From UBA10677 sp045532295 (GTDB taxonomy: Bacteria; Bacillota; Clostridia; Christensenellales; Pumilibacteraceae): a stretch of 64,000 bases of DNA. Position numbers and translations under genes: made by a program. The notes below the pieces were generated by a model. It was not told the DNA's origin and did no database searches. It saw only the letters and a program-made list of their open reading frames with translations. Positions 42,887 to 52,525 of this stretch are shown here, piece by piece. The number at the start of each line of letters is the position of its first letter. Position 1 is the first letter of the stretch. The stretch is taken from NCBI GenBank assembly GCA_045532295.1, contig JAZSFP010000012.1:114418-178417 (forward strand), written 5' to 3'.

Positions 42887-45800
42887 TTACTTAAAGTATT
42901 TTACTGCGGACTCGAACATCTTCATATCGAACTGTCCGGGAACGTTCTTGTAAAGTCCTTTGCCTATTCTCTCGCTGTGTCCCATTTTGCCGAACACTCT
43001 GCCGTCGGGGGAAGTAATACCCTCGATTGCGCAAATCGAACCGTTGGGGTTATAGCGAATATCGTCCGTTGCATCGCCGTCGAGGTCTACGTACTGCGTT
43101 GCAATCTGTCCGTTTTGAGCAAGTTTTCTCACCCACTCGTCGCTCGCTAAAAATCTGCCTTCGCCGTGGGAAATGGGAACGGTGTAAATCTCGCCGGGCT
43201 TACAAGCGGAAAGCCAGGGGGATTTATTAGAGGCAATTCTTACTCTAACGAGTTTACTCTGGTGACGAGAAATGGTGTTGAAAGTAAGCGTGGGGTTATT
43301 CTCGTTCGCGTCTACGATTTTGCCGAAAGGCACGAGACCAAGTTTAACGAGCGCTTGGAAACCGTTACAGATACCGCACATAAGTCCGTCGCGGTTATCG
43401 AGAAGGTCGTGGATTTGCTCTTTTACCGCGTCGCCACGGAAGAAAGCCATAATGAACTTTCCACTACCGTCTGGCTCGTCTCCGCCCGAAAAACCACCGG
43501 GTACGAACACCATTTGAGCGGTCTTGAGTTTGTTAGCGAAGTCGTCTACGCTCTTACTAATGCCGTCGCTCGTAAGGTTGTTGATAACGAAGATTTCCGC
43601 GTCCGCTCCGGCGTCGCGCATAACCTTTGCCGTATCGAACTCACAGTTCGTTCCGGGGAATACGGGGATAAGCACTTTGGGCTTTGCCACTTTAATAGCG
43701 GGCGCAACTCTCTCGCTTGCCGAGAAAGTGAAGTTTTCAAGTTTCTTCGCGGGCTTTTCCGCTACGGGATAAACGCTTTCAAGTTTGCTCTCGTAGATAT
43801 CGCAAAGTTTAGAAAGGTCAACGATATCGTTTTTATAGGCGATTTTCTTATCGTCGGTGATAACGCCGATGAGTTTTCCCTCGATTTCAGCGTCCGTTTC
43901 GATTAAGAACGAGCCGTAAGCGTATCCGAAGATTTCGTTAAGAGTGAGCGCGTCGTCGTACTTAAAGCCAAGTCCGTTACCCATAGCGCATTTAAGAACC
44001 GCCTCGGCAATACCGCCGTAACCGGGGGTGTAGCACGAATATACTTTGCCCTCGCGCATAAGAGCAGTAACTTTACTAAAGCACTCTTTTACCGATTTTA
44101 CTACGGGAAGACCGTTCTCGTCGTAGTCGGGCTTAATAAGGATAAGTTTATTGCCTGCTTTCTTGAAGTCTCCACTGATAACTTCGTCAGTCTTGCCAAC
44201 GGTTACAGCGAAGGAAACGAGGGTGGGAGGCACGTCGAGGTCCTCGAACGAACCGCTCATACTGTCCTTTCCACCGATTGCGCCGATTTCGTAGTCAAGT
44301 TGAGCCTTGAACGCGCCAAGGAGGGCGGAGAGGGGTTTGCCCCAACGCTTGCCGTCGCGAGCAGGCTTTTCAAAGTATTCTTGGAAAGTAAGGTACACGT
44401 CCTCAAACGACGCACCGCTTGCAATAAGTTTGCTTACGCTTTCCACTACCGCTAAATACGCGCCGTGGTAAGGGGATTTTTCCGCAATAAAGGGGTTGTA
44501 GCCCCAAGCCATATACGAGCAAGCGTCGGTGTGCTTTTGCTCTACGGAAACCTTTTGCACCATTGCTTGAATAGGCGTAAGTTGATGAATTCCACCAAAG
44601 GGCATAAGCACCGTGCCTGCGCCTATGGTCGAGTCGAAACGCTCGCTAAGTCCGCGCTTTGAGCAAACGTTGAGGTCGGAGGCAAGCGCCTCGTAGCCGT
44701 CTACGAACGCTTTGGGCGTTTCTTTATTATAGTCTTCACAGTTAACGGGGGTAATATCGATATGCTTTTCCGCGCCGTTAGAGTTAAGGAACTCACGGGA
44801 AAGGTCAACGATAACTTTGCCGTTCCATCTCATTTTAAGACGGGGGTCGGCGGTAACCGTTGCAATCACGGTCGCCTCGAGGTTTTCGCTGTTAGCAAGG
44901 GCAAGGAAAGCGTCCACGTCCTTCTTTTCCACTACTACCGCCATACGCTCTTGGCTCTCGGAAATAGCAAGTTCCGTTCCGTCAAGACCGTCGTACTTTT
45001 TGGGTACTACGTTAAGGTCGATATCAAGTCCGTCGGCAAGTTCGCCTACCGCTACGGACACACCGCCCGCGCCAAAGTCGTTACTACGCTTAATCATTTT
45101 GCACGCGGTTGCGTTTCTAAAGAGGCGCTGGAGTTTTCTCTCTTCGGGAGCGTTACCCTTTTGCACTTCCGCTCCGCAACTTTCAAGCGAGGAAAGGGTA
45201 TGCTTTTTGCTCGAACCGGTCGCGCCACCGCAACCGTCTCTACCCGTTTTTCCACCGAGAAGGATTACCACGTCCCCGGGAGCAGGCACTTCACGGCGTA
45301 CGTTCTCTGCCGGAGTTGCGGCGATAACCGCGCCGATTTCCATACGCTTTGCCGCGTAGCCTTCGTGATAAATCTCGTCAACGATACCCGTTGCAAGACC
45401 GATTTGGTTACCGTAGGAAGAATATCCTGCCGCAGCGGTCTGAACGATTTTGCGTTGGGGAAGTTTGCCTTCGATAGTCTCGGATACGGGCTTTAAGGGG
45501 TTTGCCGCACCCGTTACGCGCATTGCGCCGTAAACGTAGGAACGACCTGAAAGGGGATCGCGAATTGCTCCGCCGATACAGGTTGCCGCGCCACCGAAAG
45601 GCTCGATTTCCGTGGGGTGATTGTGCGTTTCATTTTTAAATAGTAAGAGCCAAGGCTCAACTTTGCCCTCTACTTCGATATCCATCTTAACGGTACAAGC
45701 GTTGATTTCTTCGCTCTCGTCAAGTTTGTCAAGTTTGCCGTTCTTTTTGAGGTACTTAACGGCAAGCGTTGCGATATCCATAAGGTTAACGGGCTTGGTT

Positions 45801-46573
45801 CTGCCAAGTTCTTTTCTTACTCTAATATACTCGTCGTATGCGTCCGAGAGCAGTTTGTCCTCGAACTTTACGCTATCAATCGTAGTTAGGAAAGTAGTAT
45901 GACGGCAATGGTCCGACCAGTAAGTGTCAATCATACGAATTTCCGTAAGGGTGGGGTCGCGATGCTCACTGATAAAGTAGTCGCGACAGAAACGAATATC
46001 GTCAAGGTCCATTGCAAGACCGTACTTTGCTACGAAACTTGCAAGCGCGGTATCGTCCATTTCGCAAAAACCGTCGAGCGTGGGTACGGACGAGGGGATT
46101 TCGTATTTAAGAGCGAGCGTTTCGGGTTTGTCCAAAGTAGCCTCGCGCGCCTCTACGGGATTGATTACGAACTTTTTGATTTCCGCAATCTCGTCTTTGG
46201 TCAACGCGCCCGAAAGAATATAAACTTTCGCCGTTCTAATGATGGGGCGGTCGCCTTGGGATATTATTTGGATACATTGCGCCGCACTATCTGCGCGTTG
46301 GTCAAACTGACCGGGAAGATACTCAACCGCGAATACGGTATCGTTTTTATCGCAATTAAGTTCTTCGGTAACGATATCGAGTTGAGGCTCGGAAAATACC
46401 GTGCCGATACAGTCAGTGAAGAGTTTTTCGTTGATGTTCTCCACGTCGTAACGGTTCAAAAGTCTTACTTTTGTAAGCGTTTTAATTGATAAAAGCGTAG
46501 TGATTTCGCCGTAGAGCGCGTTAGCCTCGTGCGCAAGTTCCGCTTTCTTTTCTACGAAAATTCTATAAACCAT
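42887..46573 (-). CDS. purL: Phosphoribosylformylglycinamidine synthase, single-chain type
   Basis: The 1,228-residue enzyme converts FGAR, glutamine and ATP to FGAM. An N-terminal PurS-like domain, two PurM-like ATP-binding halves ('SDHCRHTTF' and 'ETHNHPTEIEPFGGAATCIGG' mark the active site) and a C-terminal class I glutaminase are all on one chain. The glutaminase is intact: nucleophile Cys in 'MCGICNGFQALVKLG' and His/Glu in 'SHGEGRF'. It is thus the one clearly glutamine-using enzyme of the run. It overlaps or abuts purD (two bases) and is followed by fhs. Confidence 0.97.
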   Translation of the reverse strand: MVYRIFVEKKAELAHEANALYGEITTLLSIKTLTKVRLLNRYDVENINEKLFTDCIGTVFSEPQLDIVTEELNCDKNDTVFAVEYLPGQFDQRADSAAQCIQIISQGDRPIIRTAKVYILSGALTKDEIAEIKKFVINPVEAREATLDKPETLALKYEIPSSVPTLDGFCEMDDTALASFVAKYGLAMDLDDIRFCRDYFISEHRDPTLTEIRMIDTYWSDHCRHTTFLTTIDSVKFEDKLLSDAYDEYIRVRKELGRTKPVNLMDIATLAVKYLKKNGKLDKLDESEEINACTVKMDIEVEGKVEPWLLLFKNETHNHPTEIEPFGGAATCIGGAIRDPLSGRSYVYGAMRVTGAANPLKPVSETIEGKLPQRKIVQTAAAGYSSYGNQIGLATGIVDEIYHEGYAAKRMEIGAVIAATPAENVRREVPAPGDVVILLGGKTGRDGCGGATGSSKKHTLSSLESCGAEVQKGNAPEERKLQRLFRNATACKMIKRSNDFGAGGVSVAVGELADGLDIDLNVVPKKYDGLDGTELAISESQERMAVVVEKKDVDAFLALANSENLEATVIATVTADPRLKMRWNGKVIVDLSREFLNSNGAEKHIDITPVNCEDYNKETPKAFVDGYEALASDLNVCSKRGLSERFDSTIGAGTVLMPFGGIHQLTPIQAMVQKVSVEQKHTDACSYMAWGYNPFIAEKSPYHGAYLAVVESVSKLIASGASFEDVYLTFQEYFEKPARDGKRWGKPLSALLGAFKAQLDYEIGAIGGKDSMSGSFEDLDVPPTLVSFAVTVGKTDEVISGDFKKAGNKLILIKPDYDENGLPVVKSVKECFSKVTALMREGKVYSCYTPGYGGIAEAVLKCAMGNGLGFKYDDALTLNEIFGYAYGSFLIETDAEIEGKLIGVITDDKKIAYKNDIVDLSKLCDIYESKLESVYPVAEKPAKKLENFTFSASERVAPAIKVAKPKVLIPVFPGTNCEFDTAKVMRDAGADAEIFVINNLTSDGISKSVDDFANKLKTAQMVFVPGGFSGGDEPDGSGKFIMAFFRGDAVKEQIHDLLDNRDGLMCGICNGFQALVKLGLVPFGKIVDANENNPTLTFNTISRHQSKLVRVRIASNKSPWLSACKPGEIYTVPISHGEGRFLASDEWVRKLAQNGQIATQYVDLDGDATDDIRYNPNGSICAIEGITSPDGRVFGKMGHSERIGKGLYKNVPGQFDMKMFESAVKYFK

Positions 46574-46575
46574 TG

Positions 46576-47847
46576 TTAGTCCTCCTGCAAAGCGTCAAGC
46601 GCTCTTTTTCCGATGTCTTTACGCCAAAATGCGTTGTCAAATTTGATTTTGCTTACTCTTTCGTACGCTTTATCAAGCGCCTCTTTGAGCGTGGGCGCGG
46701 TTGCCGTAACGTTAAGCACTCTGCCTCCGCTCGTTACGAGCCTGCCCTCGCTAAGCGTTGCGCCCGCTACGAAAACGCTGTCCTTTTCTTCTTGAGGGAT
46801 AGTGATTTCAAAGCCCTTCTCGTACGCCGTGGGATAGCCCTTCGACGCCATTACCACGCAAGAAGCGCAACCGTTTGAAAATTTTACTTCAGTGTCCGCA
46901 AGCGTTTCGTTCGTCGTAGCCTGCATTACGGTTAGAAGGTCGCTTTCAAGAAGGGGAAGTACGACCTGCGTTTCGGGATCGCCAAAGCGACAGTTATACT
47001 CGATTACTTTAGGACCGTTTTTCGTCAGCATAAGTCCAAAGTAAAGACAGCCTTTAAATGTTCTGCCCTCTTTATTCATTGCCTCAATGGTGGGAAGGAA
47101 AATCGTTCTTTCGCACTCTTTAGCAATTTCGGGGGTGTAGTAGGGGTTGGGCGCTATCGTTCCCATACCGCCCGTGTTAAGACCTTCGTCGCCGTCAAGC
47201 GCGCGCTTGTGGTCCATAGACGAAACCATAGGCTTTACCGTCTTGCCGTCGGTAAAGGCGAGAACGGATACCTCGGGGCCCGTCAAAAATTCTTCGATTA
47301 CCACGCTATCTCCGCTTGCGCCAAACACTTTGTCGCTCATCATCGAGTGAACGGCGTCTACCGCCTCTTGCTTAGTTTTAGCAATGATTACGCCCTTGCC
47401 AAGCGCAAGCCCGTCAGCCTTGATTACTACGGGAAGGGGGTGGTCCTCAAGATAGGCAATAGCCTCTTGCTCGTTATTGAAAATTTCGTATCGAGCGGTC
47501 GGTATGCCGTATTTTTTCATAAGCGTCTTGGAAAAAGCCTTACTGCCCTCGATTATCGCCGCCGACTTGTTAGGTCCAAAACAGGGTATGCCCTTTTCGT
47601 TAAGCGCGTCCACCGCTCCAAGCACGAGCGGATCGTCGGGAGTTACGATTGCGTAGTCGATTTTCTTCTCTACCGCAAAAGCCACGATACCTGCGATGTC
47701 TTTCGCGCCTATGTTTACGCACTCAGCGTCGTCCGCTATTCCACCGTTTCCGGGCAAAGCGTATATCTTCTCTACGCTTTCGTTCTTCTTGATTGATTTG
47801 ATTACGGCGTGCTCTCTTCCGCCACCGCCGATAACGAGTATTTTCAT
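46576..47847 (-). CDS. purD: Phosphoribosylamine-glycine ligase
   Basis: The 423-residue ATP-grasp enzyme joins glycine to phosphoribosylamine. 'ILVIGGGGREHAVIKSI' at the N-terminus, 'PVVIKADGLALGKGVIIA' and 'GCLYFGLMLTKNGPKVIEYNCRFGDPETQ' are diagnostic. It starts after a 413-base repeat-filled gap downstream of purH and runs into purL. Confidence 0.97.
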   Translation of the reverse strand: MKILVIGGGGREHAVIKSIKKNESVEKIYALPGNGGIADDAECVNIGAKDIAGIVAFAVEKKIDYAIVTPDDPLVLGAVDALNEKGIPCFGPNKSAAIIEGSKAFSKTLMKKYGIPTARYEIFNNEQEAIAYLEDHPLPVVIKADGLALGKGVIIAKTKQEAVDAVHSMMSDKVFGASGDSVVIEEFLTGPEVSVLAFTDGKTVKPMVSSMDHKRALDGDEGLNTGGMGTIAPNPYYTPEIAKECERTIFLPTIEAMNKEGRTFKGCLYFGLMLTKNGPKVIEYNCRFGDPETQVVLPLLESDLLTVMQATTNETLADTEVKFSNGCASCVVMASKGYPTAYEKGFEITIPQEEKDSVFVAGATLSEGRLVTSGGRVLNVTATAPTLKEALDKAYERVSKIKFDNAFWRKDIGKRALDALQED

Positions 47848-48260
47848 AAAAGCAGGTTTTCTCCTAAAGTTTGTTAGTTGTATATTGTTACGAAGTGTGA
47901 TATTTAGATACGCCCACCCGTTGCAAACGGGAGTGATTTTGTCAAGGGTTTAAGCGAGGATTTTTGAGATGATTTCATTCGTCCTGCGAGGGAGTGGTCA
48001 AGGGTTAAACGAGTGAGAAACGAGCAACCCACTGCGAGTGGGAGCGACTTCTCGCTTTCGCTCGCCCGTTGCAAACGGGAGTGAAGGTCGCGCTTTGGCG
48101 AAAGTCGGTTTATAAGTTATACTTCCGCGTATTAGTCTTTCGGTTTGGTCAAGGGTTAAACGAGGATTTTTGAGATGATTTTCATCAAACGCGAGAGGGG
48201 CGTATCGGAAATACGTTCGTCGAGCGTTTGTACGAAAAGCGCTCAAAAAGACCGCTTAAA
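47848..48260. repeat. Repeat-filled gap between purH and purD
   Basis: The block holds CCCGTTGCAAACGGG hairpins at 47917-47931 and 48065-48079, a CCCACT-GCG-AGTGGG hairpin at 48028-48042 followed by ACTTCTCGCTTTCGCTCG, two GTCAAGGGTTAAACG modules (about 47998 and 48149, plus a variant at 47940), and two copies of GAGGATTTTTGAGATGATTTCAT-like sequence. No gene is supported. Confidence 0.85.
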
Positions 48261-49445
48261 TTAATGGTGGAAAAGGCGCATACCCGTAAACACCATCGCC
48301 ATTCCGTATTTATCACAGCACTCGATAACGAGGTCGTCACGGATAGAGCCACCGGGCTCGGCGATGTATTTTACACCGCTCTTTTTTGCGCGTTCGATAT
48401 TGTCGAAGAAGGGGAAGAAAGCATCGGAGCCGAGAGCAACGCCGTCGATAGTATCGAGGTAAGCGCGCATTTCTTCGGGGGTGAAGGGCTCGGGCTTAGA
48501 GGTGAAGTACTTCTCCCAAACGCCGTCAGCCGTTACGTCCTCTTCGTTCTTGTTGATATATCCGTCGATTACGTTATCGCGGTCGGGGCGTTTAATGTCG
48601 GCGCGGAAAGGAAGGTTCAATACCTTGTCGTGTTGACGAAGGAAGAAGGTGTCCGCTTTCGTGCCTGCAAGACGGGTGCAGTGAATTCTCGACTGCTGTC
48701 CTGCGCCTACGCCGATTGCCATACCGTCTACCGCGTAGCAAACGGAGTTGGACTGCGTGTATTTAAGGGTTATGAGCGCGATAATAAGGTCACGCTTTGC
48801 GCTTTCGGGAAGTTCCTTGTTCGCAGTTACGATATTACTAAGAACGCTCTCGTCAATTTTATATTCGTTTCTGCCCTGCTCGAAGGTAACGCCGTAAACC
48901 ATTTTTCTCTCTTGAGGCTCGGGAATATAGTTTGGGTCAATTTTAACGACGTTGTAAGTTCCCTTTCTCTTTGCTTTGAGAATTTCAAGCGCTTTGTCGG
49001 TATAGCCGGGCGCGATTACGCCGTCACTAACCTCACGAGCAATAAGGCGCGCGGTAACCTCGTCGCACTCGTCGGAGAGCGATACCCAGTCGCCGAAAGA
49101 ACACATTCTGTCCGCGCCACGCGCACGAGCGTACGCGCAAGCAAGAGGCGAAGAGTCAAGACCTTCTACGTCGTTTACAAAGCAAGCCTTCTTGAGTTTT
49201 TCGGGAAGAGGCACGCCTACTGCGGCGGAGGTGGGGGATACGTGCTTAAAACTCGTCGCAGCAGGAAGTCCCGTTGCGCTTTTGAGTTCTTTTACGAGTT
49301 GCCAGCCGTTGAGGGCGTCGAGGAAGTTGATATATCCGGGTCTTCCGTTAAGAATTTCAACGGGGAGGTCTTTTCCGCCTTCTACGAAAATTTTAGCGGG
49401 TTTTTGGTTGGGGTTGCAACCATACTTGAGTTCGTATTCTTTCAT
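48261..49445 (-). CDS. purH: AICAR formyltransferase (PurH without IMP cyclohydrolase domain)
   Basis: The frame extends to 49514, but AGGAG before the ATG at 49445 and the conserved 'MKEYELKYGCNPNQKPA' start indicate a 394-residue protein. It matches the C-terminal half of bifunctional PurH: 'SFKHVSPTSAAVGVPL' holds the catalytic Lys-His pair and 'YTQSNSVCYAVDGMAIGVGAGQQSR' the folate/AICAR site. It transfers formyl from 10-formyltetrahydrofolate to AICAR. The missing cyclohydrolase step is supplied by the adjacent purO gene. Confidence 0.95.
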   Translation of the reverse strand: MKEYELKYGCNPNQKPAKIFVEGGKDLPVEILNGRPGYINFLDALNGWQLVKELKSATGLPAATSFKHVSPTSAAVGVPLPEKLKKACFVNDVEGLDSSPLACAYARARGADRMCSFGDWVSLSDECDEVTARLIAREVSDGVIAPGYTDKALEILKAKRKGTYNVVKIDPNYIPEPQERKMVYGVTFEQGRNEYKIDESVLSNIVTANKELPESAKRDLIIALITLKYTQSNSVCYAVDGMAIGVGAGQQSRIHCTRLAGTKADTFFLRQHDKVLNLPFRADIKRPDRDNVIDGYINKNEEDVTADGVWEKYFTSKPEPFTPEEMRAYLDTIDGVALGSDAFFPFFDNIERAKKSGVKYIAEPGGSIRDDLVIECCDKYGMAMVFTGMRLFHH

Positions 49446-49715
49446 TATGTTTCTCCTGTGGATTATTTTTTTGTTTGGAGCGTATTTTTTGCGGACTTTG
49501 TCCGTAAAAATCACTAAGTTATTGCGACAATTCTTTTATATTAGGCTATGGAGCAATGGATAAGTGATTAGCCTTTGGCGATTTAGCGAGAAAAATACAA
49601 GAAAGACAAGTGTTCTCTCGAAGGCGCATACCGTTTATGGTCTGTAACTGAGAGAAACACGCAGGCTTTTGCGGTATTTTTCCGTTAAAAATCACTTAGA
49701 TATTGCGACAGAGCC
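49446..49715. repeat. Gap between purO and purH with paired repeat ends
   Basis: Related sequences ATCACTAAGTTATTGCGACA (49512-49531) and ATCACTTAGATATTGCGACA (49691-49710) flank this gap. They resemble the CACTGACA-AGTATTGCGA motif after fhs and the GACACAGTAGTACGAAG motif after pyrF and purF. The inner part is not recognised. Confidence 0.6.
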
Positions 49716-50456
49716 TTATTTGATACGGTGTCTTTTTTGACCGAACTTGTTGAAAATGTTGATTTTCTTCGCGCCGGTTTCAAGGTCGGTATAGCGAACG
49801 TAGAGGGAAATTTTGTTGTCCTCGTCAAGCGATTTCCAAATAGTTTTGGTAAACTCTTCGATATCGTTGGGGATTGCTACGCGTTCGGGCTCGCCTTGGA
49901 AAGTAGGAAGGGGATTACCGTCGCAAACGTAGGTGTGGATAAAGTGTCCCAAGCCGTCGATTGCGGGATATTCGTAAGTATAACGAGCGCACGCGCTACC
50001 CTTTTCGTCCGCGCTCTTGAGGATACTCATTTGGTAATCGAAGTCGTTGTCGGAGAAGGTAATCATACCGCTGATACGGGGCGTAAAGTTGGGTTTGTCG
50101 GGCTCGAACTCACGCGAGCGAAGAGCCTCGGAGAAGGTCTTCTTTTTCTTAAGGCCCTCGTAAATGGTGTCCGTTTGGTCGCCGTTAGTAACGATAAGTT
50201 TGTTCTGGTACGAACGAACCGCAGCGTAAATGATAAGGCTGGGGTCTTCTACCTTGCTCTCGTCGAAAGGCTTGGTGTAAAGCACGTTACGGGTGTACTG
50301 GAACACGCGGTTACGACTGTTTGCGCTTCTGCCCATAATAAAGTACGCTGCAACGGCACTCTTACCGTCGGCGCTCTTGCCGAGGATAATACCACGACCT
50401 GCGTAGGAATTATTTTTAAGTAAATCCTTGATTTCGTTGATTTTGTAGATATCCAT
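49716..50456 (-). CDS. purO: IMP cyclohydrolase, PurO type
   Basis: The 246-residue protein belongs to the archaeal-type IMP cyclohydrolase family, which closes formyl-AICAR to IMP. 'NSYAGRGIILGKS' at residues 15-27, 'AAYFIMGRSANSRNRVF' and 'PNFTPRISGMI' are typical of the family. It is unrelated to the N-terminal domain of bifunctional PurH and completes the pathway here together with the separate formyltransferase. It starts 15 bases after purN. Confidence 0.9.
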   Translation of the reverse strand: MDIYKINEIKDLLKNNSYAGRGIILGKSADGKSAVAAYFIMGRSANSRNRVFQYTRNVLYTKPFDESKVEDPSLIIYAAVRSYQNKLIVTNGDQTDTIYEGLKKKKTFSEALRSREFEPDKPNFTPRISGMITFSDNDFDYQMSILKSADEKGSACARYTYEYPAIDGLGHFIHTYVCDGNPLPTFQGEPERVAIPNDIEEFTKTIWKSLDEDNKISLYVRYTDLETGAKKINIFNKFGQKRHRIK

Positions 50457-50471
50457 AATTTTCTCCTTGAG

Positions 50472-51074
50472 TTATTTAATCATTGCTTTGCAAACCTTTT
50501 CCACCGAGCGAGGAAGTATTACCCACTCTGCAAGACGCATAACGCGTTTTTGTAAGGTTTCGGGAGTATCGCCGTCGCGAACGGCTACCGCTTTTTGCAT
50601 AATAATCTCGCCACCGTCGGGGATTTCGTTGACGAAATGCACCGTCGCGCCCGTTACTTTTACGCCCGTCTTCAGCGCCTCTTCGTGAACTTTAAGCCCG
50701 TAATAGCCTTTGCCACAGAACGAGGGGATAAGCGAGGGGTGGACGTTTATAATGCGTTTGTCGTACTTTTTAGTGAAGTTTTCCGAGAGAATACTCATAA
50801 AGCCTGCAAGCACGATAATCTCTATACCGTTTTGCTCGAGCGCGTTTATTATGCTCTCTTCAAACTTTTCCTGCGAGCCTGCCTCTTTCTTGGTTATAAC
50901 CGTAGAGGGAATATTCGCTATTCTCGCTCTTTCAAGCGCGTAAGCCGAGCGAACGTTGGATATAACGAGCGCGATTTCGCCCGAAGTAAGCACTCCGCTA
51001 CTCTGCGCTTTTATGAGCGCGCCGAGGTTAGTGCCACCGCCCGAGACGAGCACCGCTATTTTGACTTTTCTCAT
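50472..51074 (-). CDS. purN: Phosphoribosylglycinamide formyltransferase (PurN)
   Basis: The 200-residue enzyme formylates GAR using 10-formyltetrahydrofolate. 'VLVSGGGTNLGALIKA' binds phosphate, 'INVHPSLIPSFCGKGYYG' and 'GATVHFVNEIPDGGEII' supply the catalytic Asn/His/Asp residues. The start overlaps the purM stop by four bases, so the pair is translationally coupled. Confidence 0.96.
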   Translation of the reverse strand: MRKVKIAVLVSGGGTNLGALIKAQSSGVLTSGEIALVISNVRSAYALERARIANIPSTVITKKEAGSQEKFEESIINALEQNGIEIIVLAGFMSILSENFTKKYDKRIINVHPSLIPSFCGKGYYGLKVHEEALKTGVKVTGATVHFVNEIPDGGEIIMQKAVAVRDGDTPETLQKRVMRLAEWVILPRSVEKVCKAMIK

Positions 51075-52108
51075 AAGATTACTCTCTCGTCACTCTTAAC
51101 GATTTCGCCGATGATATACGCGTCTTCGCCGTTCGCTTTGAGGATTTCTATTGCCTTTTCTGCGTCCTCTTTAGCAACGACTACGCTCATACCAACGCCC
51201 ATATTGAAGGTGTTGAACATATCGTGCTCGCTAATTCCGCCCACTTGTTGCATAAGCGTGAAGATAGGAAGGATACGGAGCGCGGACTTGTCAATCTTAA
51301 CGCCGAGACCCTCAGGGATTGAACGAGGCATATTCTCGTAAAAGCCTCCGCCCGTGATGTGCGAAACGCCTTTTACTTTTACTTCGTCGAAGAGCGCAAG
51401 CATAGGCTTAACGTAAATCTTGGTGGGGGTGAGGAGCGTTTCACCTAAACTCTTTCCGCCAAGCGCGTCTACGGGCGCTTTGAGGTCGCAATTTTCCACG
51501 TCGAACACTTTTCTTACGAGCGAAAAACCGTTAGAGTGTACGCCCGAAGAAGGAAGAGCAATCATAATATCGCCCTCTTTCATAGAGTTCTTGTCGATAA
51601 CTTTACTTCTATCAACGATACCTACCGCAAAGCCTGCAAGGTCGTACTCGTCAATAGGATAGAACCCGGGCATTTCCGCAGTCTCTCCGCCGATAAGTTC
51701 TGCGCCCGATTGAACGCAACCCTCTGCAATACCGCCTACGCTGTCCGCTATCTTTTCGGGATAGTTCTTTCCGCAAGCAATGTAGTCGAGGAAGAACAAC
51801 GGCTTTGCGCCACAGCAGATAACGTCGTTTACGCACATAGCAACGCAGTCAATACCTACCGTGTCGTGCTTGTCCATTAAAAAGGCAAGTTTGAGTTTCG
51901 TGCCTACGCCGTCCGTTCCCGATACGAGAACGGGTTGCTTGTAACCCTCAAGGTCAAGCGCAAACAATCCGCCAAAGCCACCGATGTCGTCAGCGCTGTG
52001 CCGAGTCATCGTGCGAGCAATGTGCTTTTTCATTAGTTCTACCGCTTTGTATCCGGCGGTAATGTCTACGCCTGCCGCTGCGTAACTGTCCGATTTGGAA
52101 TTAATCAT
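51071..52108 (-). CDS. purM: Phosphoribosylformylglycinamidine cyclo-ligase
   Basis: The 345-residue ATP-dependent enzyme closes FGAM to AIR. 'YAAAGVDITAGYKAVELMK' at the N-terminus, 'GTDGVGTKLKLAF' and 'MPGFYPIDEYDLAGFAVG' are conserved. It follows purF after a 417-base repeat-containing gap and overlaps purN. Confidence 0.97.
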   Translation of the reverse strand: MINSKSDSYAAAGVDITAGYKAVELMKKHIARTMTRHSADDIGGFGGLFALDLEGYKQPVLVSGTDGVGTKLKLAFLMDKHDTVGIDCVAMCVNDVICCGAKPLFFLDYIACGKNYPEKIADSVGGIAEGCVQSGAELIGGETAEMPGFYPIDEYDLAGFAVGIVDRSKVIDKNSMKEGDIMIALPSSGVHSNGFSLVRKVFDVENCDLKAPVDALGGKSLGETLLTPTKIYVKPMLALFDEVKVKGVSHITGGGFYENMPRSIPEGLGVKIDKSALRILPIFTLMQQVGGISEHDMFNTFNMGVGMSVVVAKEDAEKAIEILKANGEDAYIIGEIVKSDERVIL

Positions 52109-52525
52109 TTATCTTTCTCCTTTAGCAATTTTATCAATTTGTTCCCGTTGCAAACGGGAGTGCTCACTGCCGTGAGGGGCACTTCTCGCTTTCGCTCGGT
52201 TTGGTCTATGGGTTAAACGCTTCAAAAACAAGTAATACAAGGAAACCGCGGATTTGCGGAGGGCGTGCTCACTGCCGTGAGGGGCACTTCTCGCTGTCGC
52301 TCGGTTTGGTCAAGGGTTAAACGCAAGAGATGCGAGCCCCACTGCGAGTGGGGGGGCGACTTCTCGCTCCGCTCGGCTCGGTCTATGGGTTAAACGCTTC
52401 AAAAACGAGTAATACAAGGAAACCGCGGATGAGCGGAGGGCGCGTACTAAGGCGTACGTAACCGAACGCGAAACGCAAGGTTGACACAGTAGTACGAAGT
52501 TTTTCAAGCGTTTAGGTTAGTGCGT
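52109..52525. repeat. Repeat-filled gap between purF and purM
   Basis: Hairpins of the same design but different sequence occur at 52144-52158 (CCCGTT/AACGGG), 52163-52176 and 52268-52281 (CTCAC/GTGAG) and 52338-52352 (CCCACT/AGTGGG), most followed by GACTTCTCGCT-TCGCTCG-type tails. The GTAATACAAGGAAACCGCGG module occurs at about 52230 and 52410; the second copy continues to GTTGACACAGTAGTACGAAG next to the purF stop, as in the pyrF gap. No gene is supported. Confidence 0.9.

Noticed and set aside
47998..48246. 82-codon minus-strand frame in the purH-purD gap
   Set aside because: It is made of repeat modules and shares fragments with the other repeat frames.
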